Below, piece after piece: positions 1 through 9,913 of a DNA stretch of 64,000 bases. The stretch is from Phalacrocorax aristotelis. Its lineage: Eukaryota; Chordata; Aves; Suliformes; Phalacrocoracidae. Position 1 is the stretch's first letter. Each line of letters starts with the position of its first letter. A program made the translations under genes and the position numbers. A model generated the notes under the pieces. The model was not told the DNA's origin and made no database searches. It saw nothing but the letters and a program-made list of their open reading frames with translations. The stretch lies in the NCBI RefSeq assembly GCF_949628215.1, contig NC_134282.1, positions 12,646,223-12,710,222 on the forward strand, in the 5' to 3' direction.

Positions 1-2200
1 AGGTGATACCTGCCAGCCTGCAGCACAGCCAGGAACTCACCGTTACAGCTCTTGATGGCTGCTGCCCCCTTGCCTGCCTGCAATCTTAGTCTCAAAGACC
101 GGCAAATACTTTAAATCCCAGACCGCAGAAGAAAAAGAAAAATTCAGAATCCCTTTAAGAAGAGGGTTTTTTTTTCTGTAGACAATGACCATGGCTCGAA
201 ACAGTGCGCCTCAGCTTCCTCAACAGATCTGCAGAGCGAGTGGTCTGTTTTTTGCCATCTGTGTTTGTAATACTTCATATCAGATGTGTAGAGGATTTAA
301 AAAAAAAAACAACACCACAACTTGGTGTGAATTGAAAGTTGACTGCATAAATCTTTTCCCTATAAACTTATTAAATATTCATTGATATTGAGTTGCTTAA
401 AGTGATAACTTGGCTACCAGGTCTGAAACTTGTACTGGGAAGATCGAATAATGCAGCTGCACTGAACCCGATTGATTTCGGTTGGGTTCTGCATGGGTGC
501 TTGAGTCTACACGCGCAGAATAAATACATATATAACTCCAGTTTTGGAAAATGAGATTCCATTTTGCAGCATGTAGGTCGAATTGAAGAGCTGTTTTAAA
601 CTTTTAAAACGTGTGCCATGTTTTCCTAGGTAGAGGTGGAGCAATATAATGAAGGCAGCATCACTGTCAGTACTCCTGCACTCGCTGATTCAGGGAGATG
701 TAGCTGCTGTGTAACAGCAGGGAAGGTGCAGAATCCAATTACAGCTTCTGATGTCTGGGTTTACTGATTGATTGGTCTTGCCATTTCAAATGTTATACTT
801 GCAGTTTATGTTTGCTTATCTTTATTTGTTACTTGCTACATTTTAAATTGTGTAAGAAATGAAGATGGCTTTGTAAGTTTTTTAGTTTTTTTTTACAAAA
901 TTTCATACCTGTCTTCAACCAAGTGACATGGAAAGAAGGGATTAATTTGAACTTTATGGTATTTTAATGATTTTTCATTGCTATGAATTGTTTTTGCTCC
1001 CTGTAGTCTCTATCCTTTATTGCATTAGTGCTGCAGTACAATAAAGGCAGGGGATACTGTTTTATGACCTACAGTGTCTCAGTACTGCTGTTACTCATCA
1101 TTTAATACAGCCTAATTGATGCTATTACAGACTGTTCCAAAATTAAAAATAAATATTTCTGCTTTAGCTGGGTGAAGGTCACGTCATCTTTAGTGAGCAG
1201 GGACAGCCAAATAAAGATTTGATCCATACCTTTATAAAAGGGATATAAGCAGAAGTCCTTTTGTATGTGAAGAACTCAAAGATTAGGACTAAAGAATAAA
1301 ATAATTGCAAGGGTTTTAGGCTCCAAGTTGCCTCAGAGGTATGGCCTTTTTCATTATATACCATGTAACTTTTGAAACAAGTCAACTGTTTTAAGCTCAT
1401 GGGGTTTAAACTTTGAATTTATTTTGGCAACTAGATACAAAATATTTTTGGAGAATGTGGCTTTAAATGCTTCCTCCAGAGCACTGTAGGTAAAAATGGC
1501 TTCCCCTTTCCCCTCACTGATGAAATATGGACTTTTCTAAAATATTTAGTGGTTGTTTTAATTCTGCTATTAACAAGTTACTTCTATATGAAAAAATCAC
1601 AACAATGTTTTAATACTGCTACCAGAATCACTGGCAGCTTGTGAAATCATTCCGCTGGCTTGTCCTGTGTGGTTTGATGGCTGCACCTCACGCAGGACTG
1701 AGGGGCGTGGGTGGCAGTAGTGTCTCGGACCAGGGTTTGCTTCCCTCGCACTGCCATCCAGCCCTGCAAAGCCTTGAGGCTCAGAGGAGCAGGCACAGAA
1801 GAGTGGAGCCCTCCTGCTGTGGTTGTTACCCTTCACTTTGGGGCAGAAAGGGACTTAAAAGCTTTTCTGGAGAAGCTGCTTGGCTGTTAATATCCCTGTA
1901 GAAAATCTAGGAGGAGTATAGAAATCCTTTCGATAAGGGATCTAAAGATCGCTTACACATTTAGCTCCTTCACCCTATTGTACTGTTTTGTTCCCCTTTT
2001 TAAATAAAGTGCTACCAGACAAGACACACACAAGATGAATTTGCGTTTTATATGCTCTGTGAGCAGAAAAGCGTGTGCTGTAGTGTCAGATCCATGCCAT
2101 TCAGAAAATAAACGTTCCAGCAAAAACTTTTGTCAGTGTCATCCCTCGTGGAGGGATTGGTCTGTGTCTGAGCCAGGTGCAGCCCTCCAGCAGCTCAGAC
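1..2200. other. Non-coding upstream region with possible transcript 3' ends
   Basis: No coding exon is recognised here. The stretch is AT-rich and free of obvious CR1 or LTR sequence. AATAAA hexamers occur at 1040-1045, 1148-1153 and 2003-2008, and the first sits in a context that resembles a 3' UTR end. In human the gene upstream of CHST2 on the same strand is U2SURP, so a long 3' UTR of that neighbour is one possibility, but no U2SURP coding sequence is visible and the identity is inference. A pyrimidine tract ending in TAG at about 171-181 resembles a splice acceptor, again without a coding exon after it. Confidence 0.3.
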
Positions 2201-2202
2201 TT

Positions 2203-2246
2203 TCCATATACAGGGTATATATTGTGGGCCATATATACCCTATGGA
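2203..2246. repeat. Imperfect inverted repeat, strong hairpin
   Basis: The arms 2212-2222 and 2231-2241 are perfect 11-bp reverse complements around an 8-nt loop. If a 4-nt bulge on the left arm is allowed, pairing continues to 2203 and 2246, giving a stem of about 16 bp. The core is AGGGTATATAT and its complement. The function is unknown; it could be a relic of a short inverted-repeat element. Confidence 0.7.
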
Positions 2247-2249
2247 TGA

Positions 2250-3160
2250 TGTGAATGTGAGGATGTGAGAACTGCTGGGTAAAGAAAACGATGGAAAAGA
2301 GAGCCACCAAGTACTTCTGAAACCCATAGTTGCCCCTCTGCCTGCCCTGGTGTCCCTCAGGGGAAGGGGGGAACCTCTGAGAAAATGCCTGGACGTGACA
2401 GAGTCACCAGGCATTGCCCAAAGCCCAGCGGCACCGGGAAGCCTGCGGTCCCACAAGTGTGCCACCCGCACTGGACTCACTCGGTGCTGTTCTCGGGTGC
2501 GTTCTGGGAATGTGTCCTCTTCAAAGCACCCGTGCTGCCTGGAGCTGCACCACTGCTCACACTGCACTTCATACAATGCGGTGGCATTACGAAGAATTCC
2601 TCCTAGTATGTGATAACCACTCTGGGGTGGTGAGTTTCGGGGTACGTTGCTGGCTGGCTGCTGTGTTGGGTGTCTGGTGTGGGAACGCGGCTGGGGCAGA
2701 GGCAGCCCCTGCTCTCGGTTCTCACTGTGCCAGCACAGGGCTAGGTGGGTGAGCTGTGGCCGTGGGGTGGGATCGACCCTCTCCTCGCTTGTCTCTAGCA
2801 GAAAACTCGCCTTCACACGGAGCCAACCGGCTGCTCGGGCTCGCTGCTGGCAAACAGGGGCACTGGCACGGGCTGGAGCAGCTCTTCTGCGGGCGGCATC
2901 ACGCAAACCTTCGCGAACTGCTTCATCAGCTGAGCCGTGGCAGCTCGAGGGGACGAGAGAGGCACCTGAAGACAGCAAAATGACAGGGTGGTTGTAACGG
3001 TTATAAAAATAGTTTGAAGAACTGAAGGAGGGTACATTTCTGTCTGAGCTATATTGGGAAGATCCGCTTTGGGTTTTTTTTTTTTTTTTTTGGTAATATA
3101 TTTTTGGAGAAGTTGTTAGAGGACCTTTGAGAAAACTGAATTTCTGCATGTATCACGTTA
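2250..3160. other. GC-rising shoulder before the CpG island, no recognised gene
   Basis: GC content climbs toward the CpG island. The minus strand carries a 336-codon ATG-started open frame (2139-3149) with no recognised domain (see findings). A T18 run lies at 3074-3091. No repeat family was recognised. Confidence 0.4.
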
Positions 3161-3578
3161 ACAACGCCGGGGCCCGTTATCTCTCTCAGGCCTTTCATGG
3201 GTTCCCCGCCTTCCCGGCCTCTTGTTTTGCCCGTTTCCCGTGACCGGCGCAGCTCCGCTGTCCGAAGCGTAGCCGCCGGCGGAGCCTGCGCCCCCGGGGC
3301 CGAGCCGGCGGGCACCCACCCCCTCAAGCGAACAACTTCTAACGGCGTCCGCCGCCCACCAGCGCGTCAGACCCGGGCGGCAGCCCGGGGCCGGGCGACG
3401 TGACCATCGCGTGGCCGCCACCGAGCGGGCCGGGCTCGGGTCTCCCGAGCGACGGGAGGGGCCGGGACGGTGCGGGGGGAGCGCCGCGGGCCGCCGCCTC
3501 CGCCGCCACGGGGCGCACCGGGCCCGGCGGGGCACTGCGGCGGGCGCGGGACGGCGGCCGGAGTGACGGCGGCGGCCG

Positions 3579-3684
3579 CCAATGGGGGGCGCGGGGCGGG
3601 GCGCCGCCATTTCGGGCCGCACCTCCGCGGGACGGCGGCGGCGGCGGCGGCCGGGGCTGTCCCCGCTGCGGCGCGGGGCGGGGG
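3579..3684 (+). promoter_or_regulatory. CHST2 core promoter motif cluster (CCAAT and GC boxes)
   Basis: A CCAAT box lies at 3579-3583, followed 9 bp later by a GC box (GGGGCGGGG, 3593-3601) and a second GC box at 3675-3684. GCCGCCAT at 3604-3611 resembles a YY1 core. No TATA box is seen. NF-Y and Sp1 type sites at this spacing fit a TATA-less CpG-island promoter. The transcription start is inferred to lie downstream, roughly 3620-3850, but cannot be fixed from sequence. Confidence 0.5.
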
Positions 3685-3844
3685 CGCCATGCGTGCTGGC
3701 TGCGCGGCGCGGCGCAGGGCCCTGCCCGCCCGCCGCCCCTTGCTCCCGCCCCCGCGCTGCGGGGCGGAGCGGAGCGCGGCACCGCCTCACCCCGGCGGCC
3801 GCCGTGAGCTGGGCTGCGGCGGCGGCGTCCGCGGCCGCTCGGCG

Positions 3845-3886
3845 ATGTCGGCGAGGAAGAAGCGCGGGTGGCGGCCCGGCTGCTAA
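3845..3886 (+). other. Upstream ORF 1 of CHST2 (13 codons)
   Basis: ATG at 3845 opens a 13-codon frame (MSARKKRGWRPGC) that stops with TAA at 3884-3886. It is in the same frame as CHST2 but ended by that stop, so it cannot extend the enzyme. The same frame could start earlier, at ATG 3689. Whether it is translated depends on the transcription start. Confidence 0.35.
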
Positions 3887-3945
3887 GTAGGGCAGCGGCG
3901 GGGCGGGGGCGGCGGCGGCGGCGGGGCCGTCGCGGCGGCTGCGCC

Positions 3946-4038
3946 ATGCGGGCCGGGCGCGGGGGGCCGGCCGGGAGACGGCGCCGGGGGCGGCGCGCCC
4001 TGCTGCCCGCCGCGGGCCCCGGGGCGCCGGGGCGCTGA
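3946..4038 (+). other. Upstream ORF 2 of CHST2 (30 codons)
   Basis: ATG at 3946 (G at -3) opens an Arg/Gly/Ala-rich frame of 30 codons that stops with TGA at 4036-4038, 28 nt before the CHST2 ATG. It is in a different frame from CHST2. The close spacing means it could reduce initiation at the main start. Part of it (residues 17-21, RALLP) recalls the N-terminal extension that mammalian CHST2 has before the Met that corresponds to this start. Confidence 0.4.
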
Positions 4039-4066
4039 GCAACAGTTGGCTCCGCCGCTGCCCAGC

Positions 4067-5356
4067 ATGAAAGTGTGCCGGCGGAAGGCGCTGGCGCTGT
4101 GCCTGGGCTACGCGCTCCTGCTGCTCCTCGCCGCTCTCAACCTGCTGGAGTACAAGTGGCGGCGGGAGCCGCGGCGCTGCGGGGAGACCCCGGCCACCCC
4201 CCGCCACCGCCCCCCACCGCCGCCGCCGCCGGCCGGGAGCCGCGGTCCGGCGGGCGCACAGCGGCAGCTGGTCTATGTCTTCACGACCTGGCGCTCGGGG
4301 TCGTCCTTCTTCGGGGAGCTCTTCAACCAGAACCCCGAGGTTTTCTTCCTCTACGAGCCGGTGTGGCACGTCTGGCAGAAGCTGTACCCCGGGGACGCCG
4401 TCTCGCTGCAAGGGGCGGCCCGCGACATGCTGAGCTCCCTGTACCGCTGCGACCTCTCCGTCTTCCAGCTCTACAGCACGGCGGGCGCCGGCAAGAACCT
4501 CACCACGCTGGGCATCTTCGGGGCGGCCACCAACAAGGTGATCTGCTCCTCGCCCCTCTGCCCGGCCTACCGCAAGGAGGTGGTGGGCATGGTGGACGAC
4601 CGGGTGTGCAAGAAGTGCCCCCCGCAGCGCCTCAGCCGCTTCCAGGAGGAGTGCCACAAGTACCGCACGCTGGTCATCAAGGGCGTCCGCGTCTTTGACC
4701 TGGCCGTCCTTGCCCCGCTCATGCAGGATCCGACCCTGGACCTCAAAGTCATCCACCTCGTGCGGGACCCCCGGGCCGTTGCCAGCTCCCGCATCAAGTC
4801 CCGACATGGCCTCATCCGGGAGAGCCTACAGGTGGTGAGGAGCAGGGACCCCCGCATCCATCGCATGCCCTTCCTTGATGCCGGCCACAAGCTGGGTGGA
4901 AAGAAGGAGGGGGGTGGTGGCTCGGACTACCATGCCCTGGGTGCCATGGAGGTCATCTGCAGCAGCATGGCCAAGACCCTGCAGACCGCCCTGCACCCCC
5001 CTGACTGGCTGCAAGGGAACTACATGGCTGTGCGATACGAGGACCTGGTGGTCGAGCCCATCAAGACCCTGCGGCAGGTGTACGGCTTTGTCAATCTGTC
5101 GGTCAGCCCAGAGATGGAGAAGTTTGCCCTCAACATGACCAGTGGCCCCGGCTACTCCTCCAAGCCCTTTGTGGTGTCAGCCAGAAACGCTACCCAGGCG
5201 CTGAGCGCCTGGAGGACTGCACTCAGCTACCAGCAGATCAAGCAGGTTGAGGAGTATTGCCACCAACCCATGTCCCTGCTGGGCTACGAGAGGGTTGGCA
5301 GCCCCGAAGAGGTGAAGGACCTCAGCAGAACGTTGCTCAGGAAGCCGCGGCTGTGA
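4067..5356 (+). CDS. CHST2: Carbohydrate sulfotransferase 2 (GlcNAc-6-O-sulfotransferase 1)
   Basis: This type II Golgi membrane enzyme moves sulfate from PAPS to the 6-OH of N-acetylglucosamine on glycans, including L-selectin ligands and keratan-type chains. The 429-residue protein has a short basic cytoplasmic end (MKVCRRKA), a signal anchor at about 9-27, and a Pro-rich stem (28-66) with seven prolines in a row at 49-55. The 5'-phosphosulfate-binding loop is TTWRSGSSF at 73-81 and the 3'-phosphate-binding motif is HLVRDPRAVASSR at 230-242. Sequons are at N144, N343, N356 and N374. The C-terminus LLRKPRL matches CHST2 rather than its paralogues CHST4, 5, 6 or 7. The coding sequence is a single exon, as in other vertebrates. 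ATG 4067 is the first in-frame ATG after the in-frame stop at 3884 and corresponds to an internal Met in the longer human protein. The stem is about 50 residues shorter than in human. Confidence 0.97.
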   Translation: MKVCRRKALALCLGYALLLLLAALNLLEYKWRREPRRCGETPATPRHRPPPPPPPAGSRGPAGAQRQLVYVFTTWRSGSSFFGELFNQNPEVFFLYEPVWHVWQKLYPGDAVSLQGAARDMLSSLYRCDLSVFQLYSTAGAGKNLTTLGIFGAATNKVICSSPLCPAYRKEVVGMVDDRVCKKCPPQRLSRFQEECHKYRTLVIKGVRVFDLAVLAPLMQDPTLDLKVIHLVRDPRAVASSRIKSRHGLIRESLQVVRSRDPRIHRMPFLDAGHKLGGKKEGGGGSDYHALGAMEVICSSMAKTLQTALHPPDWLQGNYMAVRYEDLVVEPIKTLRQVYGFVNLSVSPEMEKFALNMTSGPGYSSKPFVVSARNATQALSAWRTALSYQQIKQVEEYCHQPMSLLGYERVGSPEEVKDLSRTLLRKPRL

Positions 5357-5585
5357 CGGGGCAGCAGGCGCCCGCTGACCTCGGGGGTGGCTGCGCCCCA
5401 CTGGGGAGAGGAGCTGCTCCGGCTGGCTTGAGTGAGGGAGGGAGCCAGGAAAAGCAACCTGGTTTCCGATTTCCTCCAAAGACTGCTGAAGGGTAACATA
5501 CAGTAATGTGATGATTTCTTTCTTTCTTTTTTTTTTTTTAACTCTCCCCACCCCTTGCATTGGGTTAGATGCGATTTAAAAAAAA

Positions 5586-5591
5586 AATAAA
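5586..5591 (+). terminator. Polyadenylation signal AATAAA (CHST2, proximal)
   Basis: This is the first canonical hexamer after the CHST2 stop, 230 nt downstream. It is a candidate for a short 3' UTR form. Confidence 0.4.
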
Positions 5592-5809
5592 GTGGAACTG
5601 AAAATATGTGTAAAGGCCCTTTCTGAAATGCCAGGCAGTGATTCTGTACCAAAATCTTTATGGAGTTCATGTGGGTTTGAAGATGGTAACAAAAACTTGC
5701 ACAATTCTGAACACATCTTTGTCTCCCTTGGTGTGGAGGGGATGCCCTTGGAAAGCATAATGCTGAAAATCAGACTTTTGTATGAAAGCGAATGTTCAGA
5801 CATGATAGT

Positions 5810-5834
5810 AATAAAAAAAACCCACCCCAATAAA
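5810..5834 (+). terminator. Paired polyadenylation signals (CHST2)
   Basis: Two AATAAA hexamers at 5810-5815 and 5829-5834 are followed by T-rich sequence. A further candidate lies at 6979-6984, followed by a GTGTGTGTATGTGTG stretch that could act as a downstream GU element. Confidence 0.45.
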
Positions 5835-6990
5835 TGATATTCATTTTTATAATTACCTCAATTGTTTGGGAATTGCAGCGTTGCTTATGTACAGCTGGAG
5901 GGGAGGATGCTTGCTTAAAATAGCAATGTGGACTTTTTTAAGGGTATGGGTGAAGGGCTGGAGTGCAACATTTGATGCGTTCAGAGATTAGGAGCTGCTG
6001 TCACAGAAACAAGTAGAGATCTCACAAACGTAGTGCAGATTTTATGGCTATGTCAAAGCAGGTTTCTATTTAACTATTGTCTTTTTTGTTGTATTTAAAA
6101 AGTCTTTCAAGTGCCACTGTATTAGTGTCCTAAGAGTTTTTAAGCGTTTGCCATCACAGCAGTATTTATTTTTGTCTTGACATGTATGTGCAGGAGTCGC
6201 TGTCAAATAGAAGTGGATCTACAGCGTGACAAGAAGTGCAGGATTTAAAAAGACATTTATCATAATGGAAACATTAGCATGTGTGAGAACAAAAATAAAA
6301 TTATATATATTATACATATTCTATAGTGCTAACGATACCATAAACTATTTAAGGTATTTCTTGATGTGGATTGGTAACAGGCATAACAGGGAAGCATAGA
6401 AAAATGCATAAAATGATTTATTTTTCCCCTTTATGTAAGTGTCTGTGGGTATATTTATGTACAAGGAGGGAGGAAACGTACAGCTGTGTGTTCATAGCTA
6501 TAATGGAGCTTTTACAGAGTCAACCTAGCATTTGATGTCAGAGCGCTGGTTAGATACTCGTTCCTTGTGAATTGTCATTGCTCTGCGATGGAGCCAGATG
6601 GTGGTCTGGCTCTTTCTGGGAGCTTTGCCTAGAGACTCTGTCCTATCGTTAAAACTTGATTAAAAAAATATGAGATTTTACTACTTCTGCTTTTATAATT
6701 TACTGAAAAAGTCCTGGTTTATTAAAGGTTAAGTGGTGTGTGGTGTGTATGAGAAGTGCAGACACCTCAAGTAGTTTTTAATCTCGGCAGTGTTTTCTGA
6801 TGCTCTTTGAAGGCTCATTTTGGGACTTGAGTTTTTAAACAAAAGTGGTTTTGCCGAACTGTTCTTTTGTGAGACTATAGACTTTTCTACTGGAAGTACA
6901 TTTTACATTGCCTGTGTGGGTGTTGTGCCTTCAGCAAATGTAAAGAGTATGAGTAGGAAAAGGAAATTGATTTGTGAAAATAAATTGATA

Positions 6991-9839
6991 TAAACAGGAC
7001 GCTAAGAGTGTGTGTGTATGTGTGAAAATTTCAGTGATGCGTAATGTGTCTATTTCTTGTATCAGTACTTTTAAGTTAAAACAGGTGATAACTGGCTATT
7101 AAGCTATTTGAGTCCTTGATGAAATTTTGGAATTAGATGTTGAACTTACTCTGAAAAGGAAATACATTTAATAAACTAGTTAAAAGATTAATGTATAAGG
7201 TTGCCTATACACTTGCCAAATGACTACATTACACATATCCGTTCCCTCAGTTCATCATCACTATCAGCACAAAGAACATTAATAATATTTATCACTGGGA
7301 GATCTTATAATTGGCCTGTTAGGATGTATTCCCAAATTCCAGATTGCTGTGCTAAAAATGGGAGGAATAGTTAATTTGGTATTTAAAATACGTATTAAGG
7401 TACTTGTATTTTTGTTAAATTGGGTGTTTTGTGTTATCGCTGTGTGTATGCTGAGTAGGTTTTGGACGTCTGGGTTTGGGCTGTACGCCATAGTTTTTTT
7501 TCTTGTTTTCAGTCTGTGTGTCCTGGGACAGTGCTTGAAAATCTGATCTGCTTGTAGAGCACATCACTTGCTTTTTATCCATCTGCTGCTTTGTGGAGCA
7601 CCCCTGCTACCCCCCGCACAGTCCTGTCTGTCTGCCACGTAACAGCCGTGCGTGTGCTTGCCAGCGCTGCTACCGGCAGGGCGAGCGGGCTCGGGGAGCT
7701 GCAGAGCCTCTCTGCAGAGCGGTGCGCTGCCCGCGGGGAAGCGAGCCCACGGGACACTGTGCCACGATTTCGGCTCCCGCTGTCTTAAGTATGGAACTTT
7801 TCTGTGGTTTCTAAATGGGGCTTTCTCATAACAGCTTGTTACAGCATAAGCTCTTTTGATTTTGGGGGCTGAAGCACGGTCATTTATGTGTGCAGAATTC
7901 CTTGGTCTCTTCTGGGAAAGTTTTCTGGGTGAATAAAGTGAACAGGAATTAATTACCTCTGGGAGTGTGAAATAGATAAGCCCGATTGACTTAGCCTTGG
8001 AAAAAATCTCCTTTGGATCCTAATTATATTAAAAAGCTCACCCTGTTCTGAGAGAGCACTTGCTGCTCTTCTAATAATGGTGCATTGCACGCATCTGCTT
8101 CACTTTGCTGGTACGAATGGTGTGCCAGCAGAGTTGCAGCATCTGAATCTGGTCCATAGTTTGAGCTCCACCTACTACATTGCAGCAAGGAATTACCCAA
8201 CATCCTGTACTCATGTACCTGGGCATGTTTTGGTGAACAGAAGAAGTAATGCAAAGCTCTTTTTGTGAAAACAAAGGACTTCAATTTTGTTTGGGTGAAG
8301 CTTCAGGAGAAGTGAATGAGACTCTGCTTGTGTAAAATACTGGTGGCCTAAGCCCTATGTATAATGCTGCTCCATTAAAAACACATGAATGTGAACACCT
8401 GGCAGTTAAAAGGGGCAATTTTTAGTCCTTTTTTATATTCAGAAATAAGGATTAGAGGAATTAAACCAAACATAGCTGAAAAAATGAAAAAGTTTTAAAT
8501 GTGGAAAAATATGGAAAAAATAGGATATCAGAAAGATGATGAACATGGTTACAAAAGACCTCTGCCTGTTGTGAAGAGGGACATCTAGCTGAGGTCAGAA
8601 TACTTAAATAATACTTGACTCTCATGCTTAAAAATAGTGCCTGGGTTGCTTTCCATCTGGTTTAACAATTACAGTGTGCTTCTTCAGCTGAAGCCAATGC
8701 CTGTATTAGTGAAGAATCAATAGCATACACAGGGTACAGGGTGCACTAAGTTGCACTGAGATGGGAGGGGGACTGTTGTGAAGACTTGGCACGTCATTTC
8801 AATGGAACAGAAAGGCCAGTGCCCAACTTCGTGTTGTTTCATGCTGTGAACAAAACTAGAAAATTGTGCAAGTGTTGTAAATGGTAATGATCACTCTGTG
8901 CATGAAAACATGGGAAAACCCTCTGTCCTCCACTGAATCAACTTAAAACACAAGACATGTAAAAGTGTGCAAGTTGCTGGAACTGACCTAAACACTGATA
9001 ATGAAAAAATGGTCAGATAAAGTATCTTTTGGTCTTTCTAACAATGGAAGGAGGTTCTTCATTTTTCTGATCACTTCGTAATTTGTCAGGTGTTAAGCTT
9101 CATGCCCTGACTGGGAAGAGGAACATAACTGACTTTATTTAAAACCACAAAACTTGTTTTTCAGTTATGATTTGAACTCAGGTCTCTAGAGATGAAATAT
9201 TGGTGGTTATAATAAATTCTGAAAAAAGTGTTTTCCATCCTGTAGGTCATGAGAAGATAAGTAGGATCATTCGTTATTTCCCCCTCCATTTCTAATTGCT
9301 GTGGTGCGTTTTAGATGTCCTTGAAAGTGAAGGGTGTTTAACATGAGCTTTTGCACACTACAAGGGGTCATCTTAGAGTCTGGGTTTCAGTTTTGCTCCT
9401 GTGCATCCTTTTAAGTGCAGACATGGATCTCTTTGGAGCGGTGAATGCCAATTGTGTCAAATTGTGTGGGGCTGCATAATGCGAACAGACTGAACGTTGG
9501 GCAAATGCTGCTTGTGTTACTTAATCAAATGGATCAAAAATGTTATTTTTCTAGTGCCATTTCAATTAAGGGTGTTGTACCAAGATAAATATTATTCTGC
9601 TGGAATTATGCATATGAATAAGGCAAGCAGATTTAATTTGGAGGCTCTAAGTGATGGTGAGACTGCTTGCCATTGATGTATCCAACTTTGATGGCCAGTG
9701 CTTTCTGCTAGTTATCCTGGGAGTCTTTGGATGCAGTTTACATTTTGTATCAGAACTCCTGAGGAAGATCTTATGAAAATGTGCACATGTTCTAAAATGA
9801 GAAAAATGCATGGAATAACATTTCAGCAACATTTCCCTA
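6991..9839. other. Intergenic, no gene recognised
   Basis: This is AT-rich single-copy-looking DNA, apart from a CpG-rich patch at 7590-7790 listed separately. No conserved reading frame, RNA gene or repeat family was recognised. Confidence 0.5.
7590..7790. promoter_or_regulatory. Isolated CpG-rich patch
   Basis: About 200 bp carry close to 18 CpG dinucleotides in a strongly AT-rich surround. There is no clear coding frame and no recognised repeat. It could be a small CpG island (enhancer or promoter of a non-coding RNA) or the GC-rich remnant of an old insertion. Confidence 0.35.
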
Positions 9840-9913
9840 CTCAAGCAGGGGAGTTGGACAAGATGATCTCCAGAGGTCCCTTCCAACCCCTACCATTTTG
9901 TGATTCTGTGATT
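9840..9913 (+). mobile_element. CR1 LINE, 3' end fragment
   Basis: About 70 bp match the CR1 3' end as I know it, including GTTGGACAAGATGATCTCC, the CCCTTCCAACCCCTACCATT block and the closing GTGATTCTGTG. It is a severely 5'-truncated copy without coding potential. It resembles the 3' end of the CR1 at 25553 closely enough to belong to the same subfamily. Confidence 0.85.

Larger units (their letters stand above)
3165..5345. promoter_or_regulatory. CpG island covering CHST2 promoter and coding sequence
   Basis: From about 3165 the sequence changes abruptly from ordinary composition to very GC-rich DNA dense in CpG, and it stays so until the CHST2 stop codon. The densest part, 3400-4060, lies just before the start codon and consists largely of GGC/GCC and GCGGGG runs. 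An island over the 5' end of a gene is typical of vertebrate housekeeping or developmental promoters. Long open frames on both strands inside it (for example 3158-4807 minus) are by-products of the lack of stop codons in such DNA. Confidence 0.9.
5357..6990 (+). other. CHST2: Probable CHST2 3' UTR
   Basis: After the stop codon the composition drops quickly to AT-rich sequence with T runs, ATTTA-like elements and several AATAAA signals, and with no repeats. This is the expected look of a 3' UTR. The end is uncertain: signals at 5586, 5810, 5829, 6294 and 6979 could all be used. Confidence 0.55.

Noticed and set aside
171-385. Exon starting after the TTTTTTTCTGTAG acceptor-like site
   Set aside because: The frame that follows has no recognisable homology and quickly enters A-rich DNA, and no donor fits. 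It may be a UTR exon, but this cannot be supported.
4046-4066. Extension of CHST2 by seven codons from TTG at 4046
   Set aside because: The codon is TTG, not ATG. The first in-frame ATG is 4067, with A at -3, and it matches the conserved MKV start.
3158-4807. 549-codon open frame on the minus strand
   Set aside because: It lies opposite CHST2 and its CpG island. GC-rich DNA has few stops, and the translation is low-complexity Arg/Ala/Pro with no known domain.
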